A stretch of DNA of 64,000 nt from Bacillus sp. RO1. Its GTDB lineage: Bacteria; Bacillota; Bacilli; Bacillales; Bacillaceae_I. The position numbers were made by a program, and so were the translations under genes. The stretch's first letter is position 1. Each line of letters begins with the position of its first letter. Location: contig NZ_JAAZWB010000062.1 of the NCBI RefSeq assembly GCF_012524115.1, forward strand, positions 59,306-123,305. Reading direction: 5' to 3'. The notes below the pieces were generated by a model. That model had not been told where the DNA came from and did no database searches. It saw only the letters and a program-made list of their open reading frames with translations. Shown piece by piece: positions 34,367 to 42,018 of this stretch.

Positions 34367-34434
34367 ATATTTTATCCAATTAAACCGATTAATCTAATAT
34401 GGATTATAAGAAAAGTGTAAAGTAGGTGCATGGG

Positions 34435-35208
34435 TTGTTTTTACAGATCTCTGATATATCAAAAGTCTATACCCAACAAAATGTTGAAAATAAAGTGCTT
34501 TCATCCATAAATGTTGACATAAAAGAAGGGGAGTTTGTATCCATTCTTGGGCCATCTGGCTGTGGGAAATCCACCTTGCTTTCCATGGTTGCAGGATTAC
34601 TTAAACCTACAGAAGGAGTAATCCGACTGAAGGGATCGGTAATTACAAAGCCAGGGAAAGACAGAGGGATGGTGTTTCAGCAGGCGGCTTTATTTCCTTG
34701 GATGACGGTGGAAGAAAATGTGCTTTTTGCAATACGTGATCTAAAAGACAAGGAAGAAAGAGAAAAGAGAGCCCTTCATTACTTAAAAATGGTGCAGCTT
34801 GGCAGTAACCTTAAACAATATCCACATGAATTATCGGGTGGAATGCAGCAAAGGGTATCTATAGCTCGAGCACTTGCTATGGATCCGACTGTTCTTTTAA
34901 TGGATGAACCGTTTGGTGCCTTAGATGAACAAACGCGCTTGCGACTTCAACAGGAACTAGAAACGATTTGGTTGCAGACGAAGAAAACCGTATTGTTTGT
35001 CACACATAGCATTCATGAATCAATTAAACTGTCTGACCGGATCCTTGTAATGGGAACTCGACCTGGAACAATTATCGCAGACATAAAAGTAGATGCCGTT
35101 CGTCCTCGTTTACGGACAAATGAAGAGGTAGCACTGCTAGAAGCACAAATCAGTCTAATGTTAGAAAAAGAGATTGATAAGGTTGTAGAAGAGGAGTTGA
35201 GACGATGA
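34435..35208 (+). CDS. ABC transporter ATPase, sulfonate/nitrate/taurine type
   Basis: 257 residues from a TTG 7 bp after AGTAGGTG. Walker A GPSGCGKST, Q-loop MVFQQAALFPW, signature LSGGMQQR, Walker B VLLMDEPFGALDEQTR, switch His in VTHSIHES. This is the SsuB/TauB/NrtD subfamily that energises uptake of sulfonates, nitrate or thiamine precursors. Overlaps the permease start by 4 bp. Confidence 0.92.
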   Translation: MFLQISDISKVYTQQNVENKVLSSINVDIKEGEFVSILGPSGCGKSTLLSMVAGLLKPTEGVIRLKGSVITKPGKDRGMVFQQAALFPWMTVEENVLFAIRDLKDKEEREKRALHYLKMVQLGSNLKQYPHELSGGMQQRVSIARALAMDPTVLLMDEPFGALDEQTRLRLQQELETIWLQTKKTVLFVTHSIHESIKLSDRILVMGTRPGTIIADIKVDAVRPRLRTNEEVALLEAQISLMLEKEIDKVVEEELRR

Positions 35209-35960
35209 AAGCTGGAGTTAAACGACTCATTTTCTTTGCATCCTTATTTATTATTTGGGAAGTAGTGGTGCTCATAATCGGTTGGTCACCGGCTGTGATG
35301 CCAAAACCATCGAATGTGGCTGTGGCACTATACCAAGGGTTTATGGATAAAACATTACTCTATGATTTAGGGGCGAGTTTTAAGCGCCTTGGAGTGGGAC
35401 TGTTTTTGGCGCTCATAATCGGAACCCTGCTCGGGATTTGGCTTGCGAAGTCGAAAACGGCAGATGAAACAGTAGGAACGCTTGTCCTGGCTCTGCAAAG
35501 TGTACCTAGTATTGTGTGGTTGCCTTTAGCAATCATATGGTTCGGTTTTAACGAAACGGCTATCATCTTTATTGTAACGCTTGGTGGGACGCTAGTTATG
35601 ACAATAAACATGAGGATGGGAATAAAAAGTGTCCCTCCCTTATATATAAAAGCTGCTTCCACAATGGGAGCAAGTGGTGTGGAGATGTTTTGGAAGATTA
35701 TTTTACCTGCATCCGTTCCTTACGCAGTGACAGGTGCAAGGCTTGCATGGGCGTTTGCATGGAGAGCACTGATGGCAGCTGAATTATTGAGTATGGGACC
35801 TGGTTTAGGCTATACGTTGAAATATGCAGCTGATTTCGGCCAGATGAGTTTAGTATTTGGAGTCATCATAATAATTTGTGTAATTGGTTCAGTGGTTGAT
35901 CTAGTTATCTTCCAGCGCTTTGAGAAAAATGTCATCAAACGCTGGGGCTTGGATTCATAA
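35205..35960 (+). CDS. ABC transporter permease, SsuC/TauC type
   Basis: 251 residues with about six hydrophobic segments and the EAA-type loop (AASTMGASGVEMFWKIILPASVPYAVTGARLAWAFAWRALMAAE, in parts). ALQSVPSIVWLPLAIIWFG is typical of the family. ATG overlaps the ATPase stop (ATGA). Confidence 0.92.
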   Translation: MKAGVKRLIFFASLFIIWEVVVLIIGWSPAVMPKPSNVAVALYQGFMDKTLLYDLGASFKRLGVGLFLALIIGTLLGIWLAKSKTADETVGTLVLALQSVPSIVWLPLAIIWFGFNETAIIFIVTLGGTLVMTINMRMGIKSVPPLYIKAASTMGASGVEMFWKIILPASVPYAVTGARLAWAFAWRALMAAELLSMGPGLGYTLKYAADFGQMSLVFGVIIIICVIGSVVDLVIFQRFEKNVIKRWGLDS

Positions 35961-35984
35961 ATAGAGAGTATGGGAGGAAAAGAG

Positions 35985-36980
35985 ATGAAAAAAGGTTGGT
36001 TGATTGTTAGTGCATTATTCTTAATAGCAATGGGGGTCCTTACTGGTTGCGGTTCTGACACAAGCGGATCTAATGGCAAAGAGAAAGTTGTAATTGGATA
36101 TTTTCCTAATATCGATCATGTTCCAGCAATGGTGGCGCGTGAGAAGGCTTTATATGAAGAAGCTCTTGGTGATCAATATGAAGTGGAATACAAAACCTTC
36201 CCTGATGGTGGGGCATTTATGACGGCATTGAAAACAGGAGATATTCACGGTGGCTTAGTTGGACCAGGTCCGGCAATGAACAATTATGTAAGCGGAGCTG
36301 ATGTGAAAGTGGTGGCGGGAGCTTCTTCTGGTGGAACGGTAATTATTGCAAGTAAGGAGAGTGGCATTACATCTATAGAAGGGCTTGATGGTGCTACATT
36401 CATCACACCAGGTGTTGGTTGTACGCATGACGTTCAAATGGAAACATTTTTACAAGATTATGGTTTATCCTCTGCTCGTATTGGGGGAAGTATGAAGCAT
36501 GTAACAGGAAACCCTGCACAATACGCGGGGATGTTTGAAGCAGAAAGTGTAGATGCTGCTGCAGTTCCGGAGCCATGGGCTTCCTTGTTATCTATCGAGC
36601 ACGGTGCGAATATTCTTGTTGACAGTAAAGAGATTTCGTTTGGTACTACTCTACCTAATACAATCTTTGTTACAAGTGGCAAGCTGATTGACGAAAATAA
36701 AGATTTGGTACAAAAGTTAGTGGATGCACACCAAGAATCAATAGACTTTATTTCAGAAAATCCGGATGAGGCAAAAGACATTGCGATTACTTCTATTAAG
36801 GAATTGACAAACCAAGAACTTTCAAAAGAAGTAATTGATTCTGCTTGGGAAAGAATTCGCTTTACTCATGAAGTAGATGCGGAAGTGGTGCAGGAATTCG
36901 CAAACTCCTCCTTTGAACTTAAATTCTTAAAGGAAAAGCCTGATTTCAAAGATTTCATTGATTCACAATTTGTTAACTAG
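35985..36980 (+). CDS. ABC transporter substrate-binding lipoprotein, SsuA/NrtA type
   Basis: 331 residues from an ATG after GGGAGGAAA. Lipoprotein signal ends MGVLTGC. The mature part has the NMT1/SsuA plan: VVIGYFPNIDHVPAMVAREKAL, TALKTGDIHGGLVGPGPAMN, TFITPGVGCTHDVQMETFL, AAAVPEPWASL. The ligand (aliphatic sulfonate, nitrate or similar) cannot be read from sequence. Third gene of the operon. Confidence 0.9.
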   Translation: MKKGWLIVSALFLIAMGVLTGCGSDTSGSNGKEKVVIGYFPNIDHVPAMVAREKALYEEALGDQYEVEYKTFPDGGAFMTALKTGDIHGGLVGPGPAMNNYVSGADVKVVAGASSGGTVIIASKESGITSIEGLDGATFITPGVGCTHDVQMETFLQDYGLSSARIGGSMKHVTGNPAQYAGMFEAESVDAAAVPEPWASLLSIEHGANILVDSKEISFGTTLPNTIFVTSGKLIDENKDLVQKLVDAHQESIDFISENPDEAKDIAITSIKELTNQELSKEVIDSAWERIRFTHEVDAEVVQEFANSSFELKFLKEKPDFKDFIDSQFVN

Positions 36981-37044
36981 CATTTCATAAGAGTGTCGGG
37001 CTATAATGGTCACGACACTTTTTTATGAGTTTGGAGGAATAAAC

Positions 37045-37629
37045 TTGAATAGAATTTGGCCATTATTATCACTAGTAATCTTGCTAGCTTTGGCTGGGTG
37101 TGGAAGCAGTGAAGTTAATTTAGATGAGGAATTTTCCATGAAGCTTGAAGTTGAAGAATTAGAAGGTGTAAACCAGGAAGAACAAGCCTTTTCGAGTTCG
37201 GAGCATGAAGGAGAATTCTGGCTGGCTAATTTTATCTTCACCAATTGTGATACAGTTTGTCCCCCGATGACAGCCAATATGGCAAGGGTGCAGAGAGAAA
37301 TGAAGGAAACAGGTGTTGAAGTTCCGATTGTATCCTTTAGCATCGATCCTGAGAATGATACCCCGGAAGCGTTAAAGGAATATGGTGATTTATATCAAGC
37401 AGATTATCAGGCATGGGATTTTGTCACTGGATATGACCAGGAAACGATAGAGCGATTTGCAAATGTATCGTTTATGGTACCAGCTTCCAAAGAAGAAGGT
37501 TCGGATCAGTATATGCATAGCACTAGTATATTCTTGGTGGATAAAGAAGGGTTTGTACGGGAATCATACAGTGGGTTGGATGTTCCTTTAGAAGAAATTA
37601 TGGAAGACCTCGAAAAAATAACAGATTAA
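37045..37629 (+). CDS. Sco1/SenC-family copper chaperone lipoprotein (YpmQ-like)
   Basis: 194 residues from a TTG that follows GGAGGAATAAAC. Lipobox LALAGC. The thioredoxin fold contains the copper-binding CDTVC (CxxxC) and the distal His in QYMHSTSIFLVD. Sco proteins deliver copper to the CuA site of cytochrome c oxidase on the outer membrane face. Adjacent to, but functionally unlike, the ABC importer. Confidence 0.9.
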   Translation: MNRIWPLLSLVILLALAGCGSSEVNLDEEFSMKLEVEELEGVNQEEQAFSSSEHEGEFWLANFIFTNCDTVCPPMTANMARVQREMKETGVEVPIVSFSIDPENDTPEALKEYGDLYQADYQAWDFVTGYDQETIERFANVSFMVPASKEEGSDQYMHSTSIFLVDKEGFVRESYSGLDVPLEEIMEDLEKITD

Positions 37630-37758
37630 TCAAGAGAATAATTACGTTTTCCTTGAACAGTCATATGATTGTCGTATGGGTGTTTTTCGTTTTTGTTAAG
37701 TAAGGGTTTTCAAAGCATAGCAAGTGAAGAGGTGGCAGCAACGGCTACCTCTTGTTCG

Positions 37759-38310
37759 TTACATTGATTGTTCATGTGAAGGTGATGAAAGCTGTTGTTT
37801 TGGAAGGTAATGTTCGACGAGTTGATCAAGGTAGTTAATTTTTTCAAGCGCAAGGTTCTTGTCAATTTGTTTATAGTGGTGATTTCCGCCTTTTTCCTCG
37901 TCCATTTCATCCGCTAGCTTCACTACTTTTTGTAATGGACTTCTTTTAACGTCAATTTCAGGCAGATAGGAATCTGTATGCAAAAGGATAGCTACAGATA
38001 TCTTTTTAGCGTTTTGTGGATTTTCTCCTAAGCGAATCAATAGTTTGTGGGCGCGCTCTGCACCTTTGATTGCATGGATATCATTTTCTCTGTATAGCTC
38101 ATAGTCCCATTTACCTTGTCGGTACCATTCATAATGTCCAATATCATGCAGAAGAGCTGCTTTCGTAGCCAAATCTACACTAACATTATATTTAAATGCC
38201 AAATGAAAGGCATGGTTGGCCACTTCTAGGGCGTGTGCAACGCCGGAGCGCTTTAAATACTTTTGTGTAATAGGGTGAGTAAAAATATCGGTAAGTGTTA
38301 CTTCTCTCAT
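37759..38310 (-). CDS. HD-domain phosphohydrolase
   Basis: 183 residues from an ATG after GGAGGGAGC. HD motif: HALEVANHA, ALLHDIGHYEW and a later VKLADEMDEE Asp, the metal ligands of small HD hydrolases. The substrate is unknown; nucleotides are usual for such short HD proteins. Confidence 0.82.
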   Translation of the reverse strand: MREVTLTDIFTHPITQKYLKRSGVAHALEVANHAFHLAFKYNVSVDLATKAALLHDIGHYEWYRQGKWDYELYRENDIHAIKGAERAHKLLIRLGENPQNAKKISVAILLHTDSYLPEIDVKRSPLQKVVKLADEMDEEKGGNHHYKQIDKNLALEKINYLDQLVEHYLPKQQLSSPSHEQSM

Positions 38311-38388
38311 TAATAGCTCCCTCCGATAAAAATGTGTTTCTTTATAGAATATCATATTTTGAGAGGAGTGTGCAATAAATAAGCGGGG

Positions 38389-38616
38389 TTAAATGACTTC
38401 ATTTTCATATTTTTTTCTCATAGGGCGAAATGACAGTATACTCTGTAACAGAAAAGTCCTTTTTGTTTGGCGTAAATAACAAAAAGCGGTAACAGTTTTT
38501 TCATTGACCTCCAAAACCATAATATTCCTTTGGGTGATGGATCCGTCCTTTGCCATATAGATCATTTCTATGGGAGTTCTGGAAACTCTAAAGGTATCGA
38601 GTAATCGTTTCATCAT
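38389..38616 (-). CDS. Mini-WYL-domain protein under SOS control
   Basis: 75 residues: a single WYL-like beta domain (PIEMIYMAKDGSITQRNIMV, VTAFCYLRQTKRTF, LLQSILSFRP). The WYL signature is altered to AFCYL, but RTFLLQSILS matches the family's RTFRLDRI region. No DNA-binding domain. AAGGAGATG precedes the ATG. The promoter contains a LexA box in its spacer, so it is probably DNA-damage induced. The function is unknown. Confidence 0.72.
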   Translation of the reverse strand: MMKRLLDTFRVSRTPIEMIYMAKDGSITQRNIMVLEVNEKTVTAFCYLRQTKRTFLLQSILSFRPMRKKYENEVI

Positions 38617-38633
38617 ATCATCTCCTTACATTT

Positions 38634-38685
38634 ATTATATACGAACATACGTTTTATGTTCAACAAAAATACGAACATGCATTCT
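38634..38685 (-). promoter_or_regulatory. SigA promoter with two LexA (SOS) boxes
   Basis: Minus strand: TTGAAC (38658-38663), 18-bp spacer, TATAAT (38634-38639). Within the spacer, CGAACATACGTTTT (38642-38655) matches the Bacillus SOS box CGAACRNRYGTTYC at 13 of 14 positions. A second box, CGAACATGCATTCT (38672-38685), matches 12 of 14 just upstream of the -35. Confidence 0.8.
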
Positions 38686-38740
38686 GGTTGTTTTTTGGGC
38701 AATTAGGAATATACTTGAAATAAGAAAGGAAGGTGATTAT

Positions 38741-39052
38741 GTGAAACCATCTACCACATTGAAATGGGTAACTGGAGGAATGGAGGCGTTTTTGGCAATC
38801 CCTTTCCTTGGAGGTCTAACTGTGATGGGTTTTGGTTATTCTCCATTAGGCCTTATGTTGATTTTACATATAATTACGTTGGTGTTTAGTGCAAAAGAAG
38901 GGCAGAAGTTTCACGGCAGCATCTGGGGAATTGTTACTTCTTGCTTAGGGTGGGTCTTTTTGCTTGGTTGGGTCCTGCATACTTTAACGGCAATAATTCT
39001 TATGATTGATGCTTTTGCTTCGGGAAGGAAAGAAAAAGGTGTGCAAGTATGA
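38741..39052 (+). CDS. Small integral membrane protein
   Basis: 103 residues, three hydrophobic segments (FLAIPFLGGLTVMGFG, LGLMLILHIITLVFS, CLGWVFLLGWVLHTLTAIILMIDAF in part). GTG start after AAAGGAAGGTGAT. Divergent from the mini-WYL gene; the SOS boxes lie between them and might affect both. Family not recognised. Confidence 0.65.
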   Translation: MKPSTTLKWVTGGMEAFLAIPFLGGLTVMGFGYSPLGLMLILHIITLVFSAKEGQKFHGSIWGIVTSCLGWVFLLGWVLHTLTAIILMIDAFASGRKEKGVQV

Positions 39053-39096
39053 CCGTTCCAAGTTTGGGGCGGTTTTTAGTTTATTGGTTGACATCC

Positions 39097-39225
39097 GCTG
39101 TTGATCTCAGCAAAAGGCTTCGCTTTCCTAGGGGCTGACGTGAGCCTCCTTCGGCTACGCCTGCGGGGTCTCCACCTAGCGCTATCTCCCTCAGGAGTCT
39201 TTGCCTTTTGCTCCAATCTACAGCT
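39097..39225. repeat. Interspersed palindromic repeat, copy 4
   Basis: GCTGTTGATCTCAGC ... CAATCTACAGCT, with GGCTTCGCTTTCCTAGGGG and GGGGTCTCCACCTAGCGCT; no internal insertion and no outer CTGAAAAAG border. Confidence 0.9.
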
Positions 39226-39280
39226 ATAATTCACACCTGATTTTAGAGTAACTTATGAAAAGATATTTTGTAAAATTTTC

Positions 39281-39309
39281 TTTACAAACATGGGCTGACT
39301 AACTATAAT
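39281..39309 (+). promoter_or_regulatory. SigA promoter of tRNA-Val
   Basis: TTTACA (39281-39286), 17-bp spacer, TATAAT (39304-39309), 21 bp before the tRNA. Confidence 0.8.
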
Positions 39310-39330
39310 AATATTTACAGTCGCATACTT

Positions 39331-39402
39331 GATCTGATAGTTCAGTGGGAGAACACTACCTTGACAGGGTAGGGGTCGGGGGTTCGAATCCCTCTCAGAT
39401 CA
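39331..39402 (+). tRNA. tRNA-Val(GAC)
   Basis: 72 nt folding into a full cloverleaf: acceptor GATCTGA/TCAGATC, U8-A9, D stem GTTC/GAAC with AGTGGGA loop, anticodon stem CTACC/GGTAG with loop TTGACAG (anticodon GAC), T arm GGGGG-TTCGAAT-CCCTC, discriminator A. No CCA is encoded (TTG follows). The gene stands alone with its own promoter and terminator. Confidence 0.95.
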
Positions 39403-39410
39403 TTGCAATA

Positions 39411-39445
39411 AGTACATTCGGATTACGAGTGTGCTTTTTTATTTT
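39411..39445 (+). terminator. Terminator of tRNA-Val
   Basis: AGTACATTCG / CGAGTGTGCT stem (with G-T pairs) followed by TTTTTATTTT. Confidence 0.75.
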
Positions 39446-39474
39446 GTGTTCAAGGTAGGGATTCCCAAAAGAGA

Positions 39475-39505
39475 AACACCTTCAGTCATTATGAGTGAAG
39501 GTGTT
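39475..39505 (-). terminator. Terminator overlapping the end of the hybrid coat gene
   Basis: AACACCTTCA / TGAAGGTGTT perfect 10-bp stem; TCTCTTTT follows on the minus strand. The stem includes the stop codon region. Confidence 0.65.
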
Positions 39506-40457
39506 GGGTAGGAAAAAATGAGCAGTCCTTTGGAGGAAGAGGGGCAGAGCATTTATCCATTAATTCTTCCCGGGGTTTACAAGTATTGGCGAGAACCTCT
39601 ATCTTAACATCTGCAACCGAAATAATGCTTTGACATAATAATAGTGAGATAATTACATCAACACATTTTTTTTTGTGAGTAGAGGGAACAAGGTAAGCTT
39701 TGCAATCAACTGAAGTTACTTCGCATTCTATTTCAGTACCAGGCGGGGCGCAAAGAAAAACAGTTTCTACCTTTGAAAAAGGGTATATACATTGCAGGCA
39801 TAATTGTTTCTTTTTATTAAAAACTTGAACAGTGACAAAGCCTCGTTTGAGTAAATCAACTTTTTGTAGGGTGATATCACCCTTTTTAGTTTCCAAATGA
39901 ATATCTGACCGTTGATCATGTAGCGTTAATACATGACAATCTAAATTGCATCTGTCATCAATCATTATTGGCTTACCATCGCAGTCTGATAAAAAGCAAT
40001 CAACATATGCTACATCTTTGTAAGAGGATAAATGGCATTCTATTTCTGAATCATAGTGCAAAGTGATCTTAAACTCCCCTGAACAGTATGTTTCGTTGTT
40101 CTTGGACCCTTTACACAGTACTTCAACAGAACGGATATCGGAGAAGGTAGCGATATACGAGTTTCCGTCTAGTACGCTGCTGACTTTCTTATCATTAATA
40201 AATACCTCAAGCGGACCGCATCCGCAAAATGAAATACAAATGGAACCTCCAATACGTCGAATACCAGATGATGTCCATAATGTGGTTTTCTTTTCTGAGG
40301 AGCAAGGAACATGAAAGTCGCAACACAAAAAATCAGACTCTATTTTGTCATCAAGCGAAATTTCTTCTTTAAGATTAATGAAGGCTGTTTTATTAATCCA
40401 ATCATATATTTTAGGGACCTTAATACAATAAGGGCTTGATATTTCTTTGCACTTCAT
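39489..40457 (-). CDS. Hybrid coat protein: SPOCS-like scaffold with inserted Ena/DUF3992-like domain
   Basis: 322 residues. Residues 1-40 (CIKVPKIYDWINK) and ~137-303 (DCFLSDCDGKPIMID, ITLQKVDLLKRGFVTVQVF, FLCAPPGTEIECEVT, DVKIEVLANTCKPREE) align with the coat-type protein at 19148-19870. Residues ~43-136 are extra and align with the Ena-like subunit encoded divergently next door: FLCCDFHVP/KLCCEFTVA, SGIRRIGGS/SGTIRNCGN, ATFSDIRS/FTLGRFDTI, CSGEFKITLHY/ISGEICITPRY. An ATG at 40457 after GAGGGGG is chosen by alignment. Very Cys-rich. It has a SigK-type promoter. Likely an envelope protein linking coat and appendage; that role is inference. Confidence 0.75.
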   Translation of the reverse strand: MKCKEISSPYCIKVPKIYDWINKTAFINLKEEISLDDKIESDFLCCDFHVPCSSEKKTTLWTSSGIRRIGGSICISFCGCGPLEVFINDKKVSSVLDGNSYIATFSDIRSVEVLCKGSKNNETYCSGEFKITLHYDSEIECHLSSYKDVAYVDCFLSDCDGKPIMIDDRCNLDCHVLTLHDQRSDIHLETKKGDITLQKVDLLKRGFVTVQVFNKKKQLCLQCIYPFSKVETVFLCAPPGTEIECEVTSVDCKAYLVPSTHKKKCVDVIISLLLCQSIISVADVKIEVLANTCKPREELMDKCSAPLPPKDCSFFPTQHLHS

Positions 40458-40493
40458 ATTGTTCATTTCCCCCTCAGGATTCAAAATTTATGA

Positions 40494-40521
40494 TATCGTA
40501 TGCACCAATGCGCCTATATGT
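40494..40521 (-). promoter_or_regulatory. SigK-type promoter of the hybrid coat gene
   Basis: Minus strand: AC, 17-bp spacer, CATACGATA (40494-40502), an exact match to AC-N17-CATANNNTA. Confidence 0.6.
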
Positions 40522-40604
40522 ACTTAAGAAGTGCATGGTTTTTATAAAAATATTTAATAAATATTGGAATAAAAATAGGCCGGAAAAAATACGGAGTCTG
40601 ATAC

Positions 40605-40632
40605 ACATCCAATAATATTGTCGCATTTACTA
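40605..40632 (+). promoter_or_regulatory. SigK-like promoter of the Ena-like gene
   Basis: AC (40605-40606), 17-bp spacer, CATTTACTA (40624-40632), one mismatch to CATANNNTA. The ~70-nt leader contains an AAGAC-CTTT-GTCTT hairpin. Confidence 0.45.
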
Positions 40633-40702
40633 AAGAAGAGGTGGAAAGACCTTTGTCTTAAAAGCCTTAATTTCAGGTAATTATTATATTGGAGGTTATT
40701 GG

Positions 40703-41092
40703 ATGAGTTCATGTTCATGTAAGTCGGGTCATAAAGACTCCTGTTGTTTTAGCTGTTGTCACGAAAAATGTTTAGTGCAGGATAAGCTTTGCTGCGAGTT
40801 TACAGTAGCTGGTTCTCCAGCGGTAGTTTATTCTACCAATGCTAATAATTGTGAGTTTTTGTTAGCTTCAGGAACTATCAGAAATTGTGGTAATAGTCCA
40901 TTAACTATTGAGTTTGTCAGAGGTGCTGATACTCAGGGTGCTGGTGGAGTTTTGGTTCGTCAATTAATTATCCCAGCTGGAGGGTGTATTACATTCACAC
41001 TTGGACGCTTTGATACTATTCGGGCTACTGGAGGAACAACAACTTTGCCTATAAGTGGTGAAATTTGTATCACACCACGTTATAAAGTATAA
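40703..41092 (+). CDS. Ena-type endospore appendage subunit (DUF3992 family)
   Basis: 129 residues. The N-terminal connector is very Cys-rich (CSC, CCFSCC, KC). VQDKLCC at 25-31 matches the VQDKVC of Ena1 subunits. The beta-sandwich follows, with ITFTLGRFDTI (~96-106) and the C-terminal GEICITPRY (119-127) equivalent to Ena1's SFTFRRFNII and GEFCITTRY. In Bacillus cereus such subunits stack through N-terminal connectors and disulfides into S-type Ena fibres on spores. GGAGG precedes the ATG. Single gene here, divergent from the hybrid coat gene. Confidence 0.88.
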   Translation: MSSCSCKSGHKDSCCFSCCHEKCLVQDKLCCEFTVAGSPAVVYSTNANNCEFLLASGTIRNCGNSPLTIEFVRGADTQGAGGVLVRQLIIPAGGCITFTLGRFDTIRATGGTTTLPISGEICITPRYKV

Positions 41093-41135
41093 CTTGGTAA
41101 AGGGATTTAGATTTATTTTACAACCATGATAATAT

Positions 41136-41189
41136 CAAAAGGTGAGCCAATGAAACTGGGTAAATCGGGACGCATTGATTCACCTTTTG
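41136..41189. terminator. Long hairpin after the Ena-like gene
   Basis: CAAAAGGTGA-gc-CAATG pairs with CATTG-at-TCACCTTTTG, a 15-bp stem with a 2x2 internal loop; T run lies inside the stem, so it may act as a terminator or RNA stabiliser. Confidence 0.6.
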
Positions 41190-41262
41190 TAATGCCTTGA
41201 AGTTGACTATATACCCATGGGAGTATATAATTATCAAACAACCTATAACTTTGGAGGAATAG

Positions 41263-41628
41263 ATGTTGATACTCTCTTTCGGCTTGGTACTCACTGCTAT
41301 TTTCATTTATTTATATAAAAGATATGTCCCTGTGTTTGGTGTGAAATGCTTGAAGGCTATAGAAATTATGCAAAATGATACATTTAAAATCATTGATGTT
41401 AGGGACTTTAATTATGTCCATACCACATTCCCAAATGCTGTTAATATTCCTGTTGCCTATTTACAGAGAAATTATAAGGAATTAAGAGGGGAAAGTGTGA
41501 TAATTGTTGCATCCAGTCATCTGGAAAAGAACATAAGTGTCCGATTTTTGATGAATAAAGGAATCAAGGTAGTGGGATATGAAATCATTGGGACGCCATG
41601 TAAGTGTCATAAATTAAAAACGGTATAA
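41263..41628 (+). CDS. Membrane-anchored rhodanese-like protein without active-site Cys
   Basis: 121 residues: one N-terminal membrane helix (LILSFGLVLTAIFIYLY) and a rhodanese domain (FKIIDVRDFNYVHTTFPNAVNIPV). The loop that should hold the catalytic Cys reads VIIVASSHLEKN, so sulfur transfer is unlikely. A CKC pair lies near the C-terminus instead. GGAGGAATAG precedes the ATG. A regulatory or binding role is the most that can be said. Confidence 0.78.
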   Translation: MLILSFGLVLTAIFIYLYKRYVPVFGVKCLKAIEIMQNDTFKIIDVRDFNYVHTTFPNAVNIPVAYLQRNYKELRGESVIIVASSHLEKNISVRFLMNKGIKVVGYEIIGTPCKCHKLKTV

Positions 41629-41663
41629 GTGAAAAACCACAGTTTAGCACTGTGGTTTTTCAC
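41629..41663. terminator. Bidirectional terminator
   Basis: Perfect 14-bp stem GTGAAAAACCACAG / CTGTGGTTTTTCAC with a 7-nt loop between convergent genes. Confidence 0.85.
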
Positions 41664-41670
41664 TTACCCA

Positions 41671-42003
41671 TCACTTTTTCTCAAAGTATAGATGGTGATG
41701 GTTTTCGCATCCTGAATTGAATAGGGAACTGCATTTTGGACATATAGAATGGCTGTTTAAGTACTCGTGAATCGTCATCTCGAATTTGCAATCTCCACAG
41801 ACAACAGCTTTGGTGTGGAACTTCTCTTTTGGCCAGATGCTAATAGGATGATCTGCGTGCTCTTCGTGACATTGATAGCAAGGGTAATATTCCCCGCAGC
41901 AATGAAATTTAATGGCGATAATGTCCTTGTCAGAATGGTAGTGGACACAACGTGTATGATCATCCACAGTCTTTCCAAGTACTTGAACGGTCATTCCATT
42001 CAT
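41671..42003 (-). CDS. CHY-type zinc-finger protein
   Basis: 110 residues with CHY-finger spacing of Cys/His: CVHYH, HCCGEYYPCYQCHEEHADH, CGDCKFEM and ICPKCSSLF, ending in a His-rich tail. Predicted to bind several zinc ions. AAAGGAAAGGG directly precedes the ATG. Bacterial CHY proteins lack an assigned function. Confidence 0.85.
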   Translation of the reverse strand: MNGMTVQVLGKTVDDHTRCVHYHSDKDIIAIKFHCCGEYYPCYQCHEEHADHPISIWPKEKFHTKAVVCGDCKFEMTIHEYLNSHSICPKCSSLFNSGCENHHHLYFEKK

Positions 42004-42018
42004 CCCTTTCCTTTTAAA

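Larger units (their letters stand above)
33779..34434. other. Gene-free interval with nested repeats and ABC-operon promoter
   Basis: Most of it is repeat copy 3 set inside two halves of another copy; the last ~100 bp hold the SigA promoter of the ABC operon. No supported gene. Confidence 0.65.
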
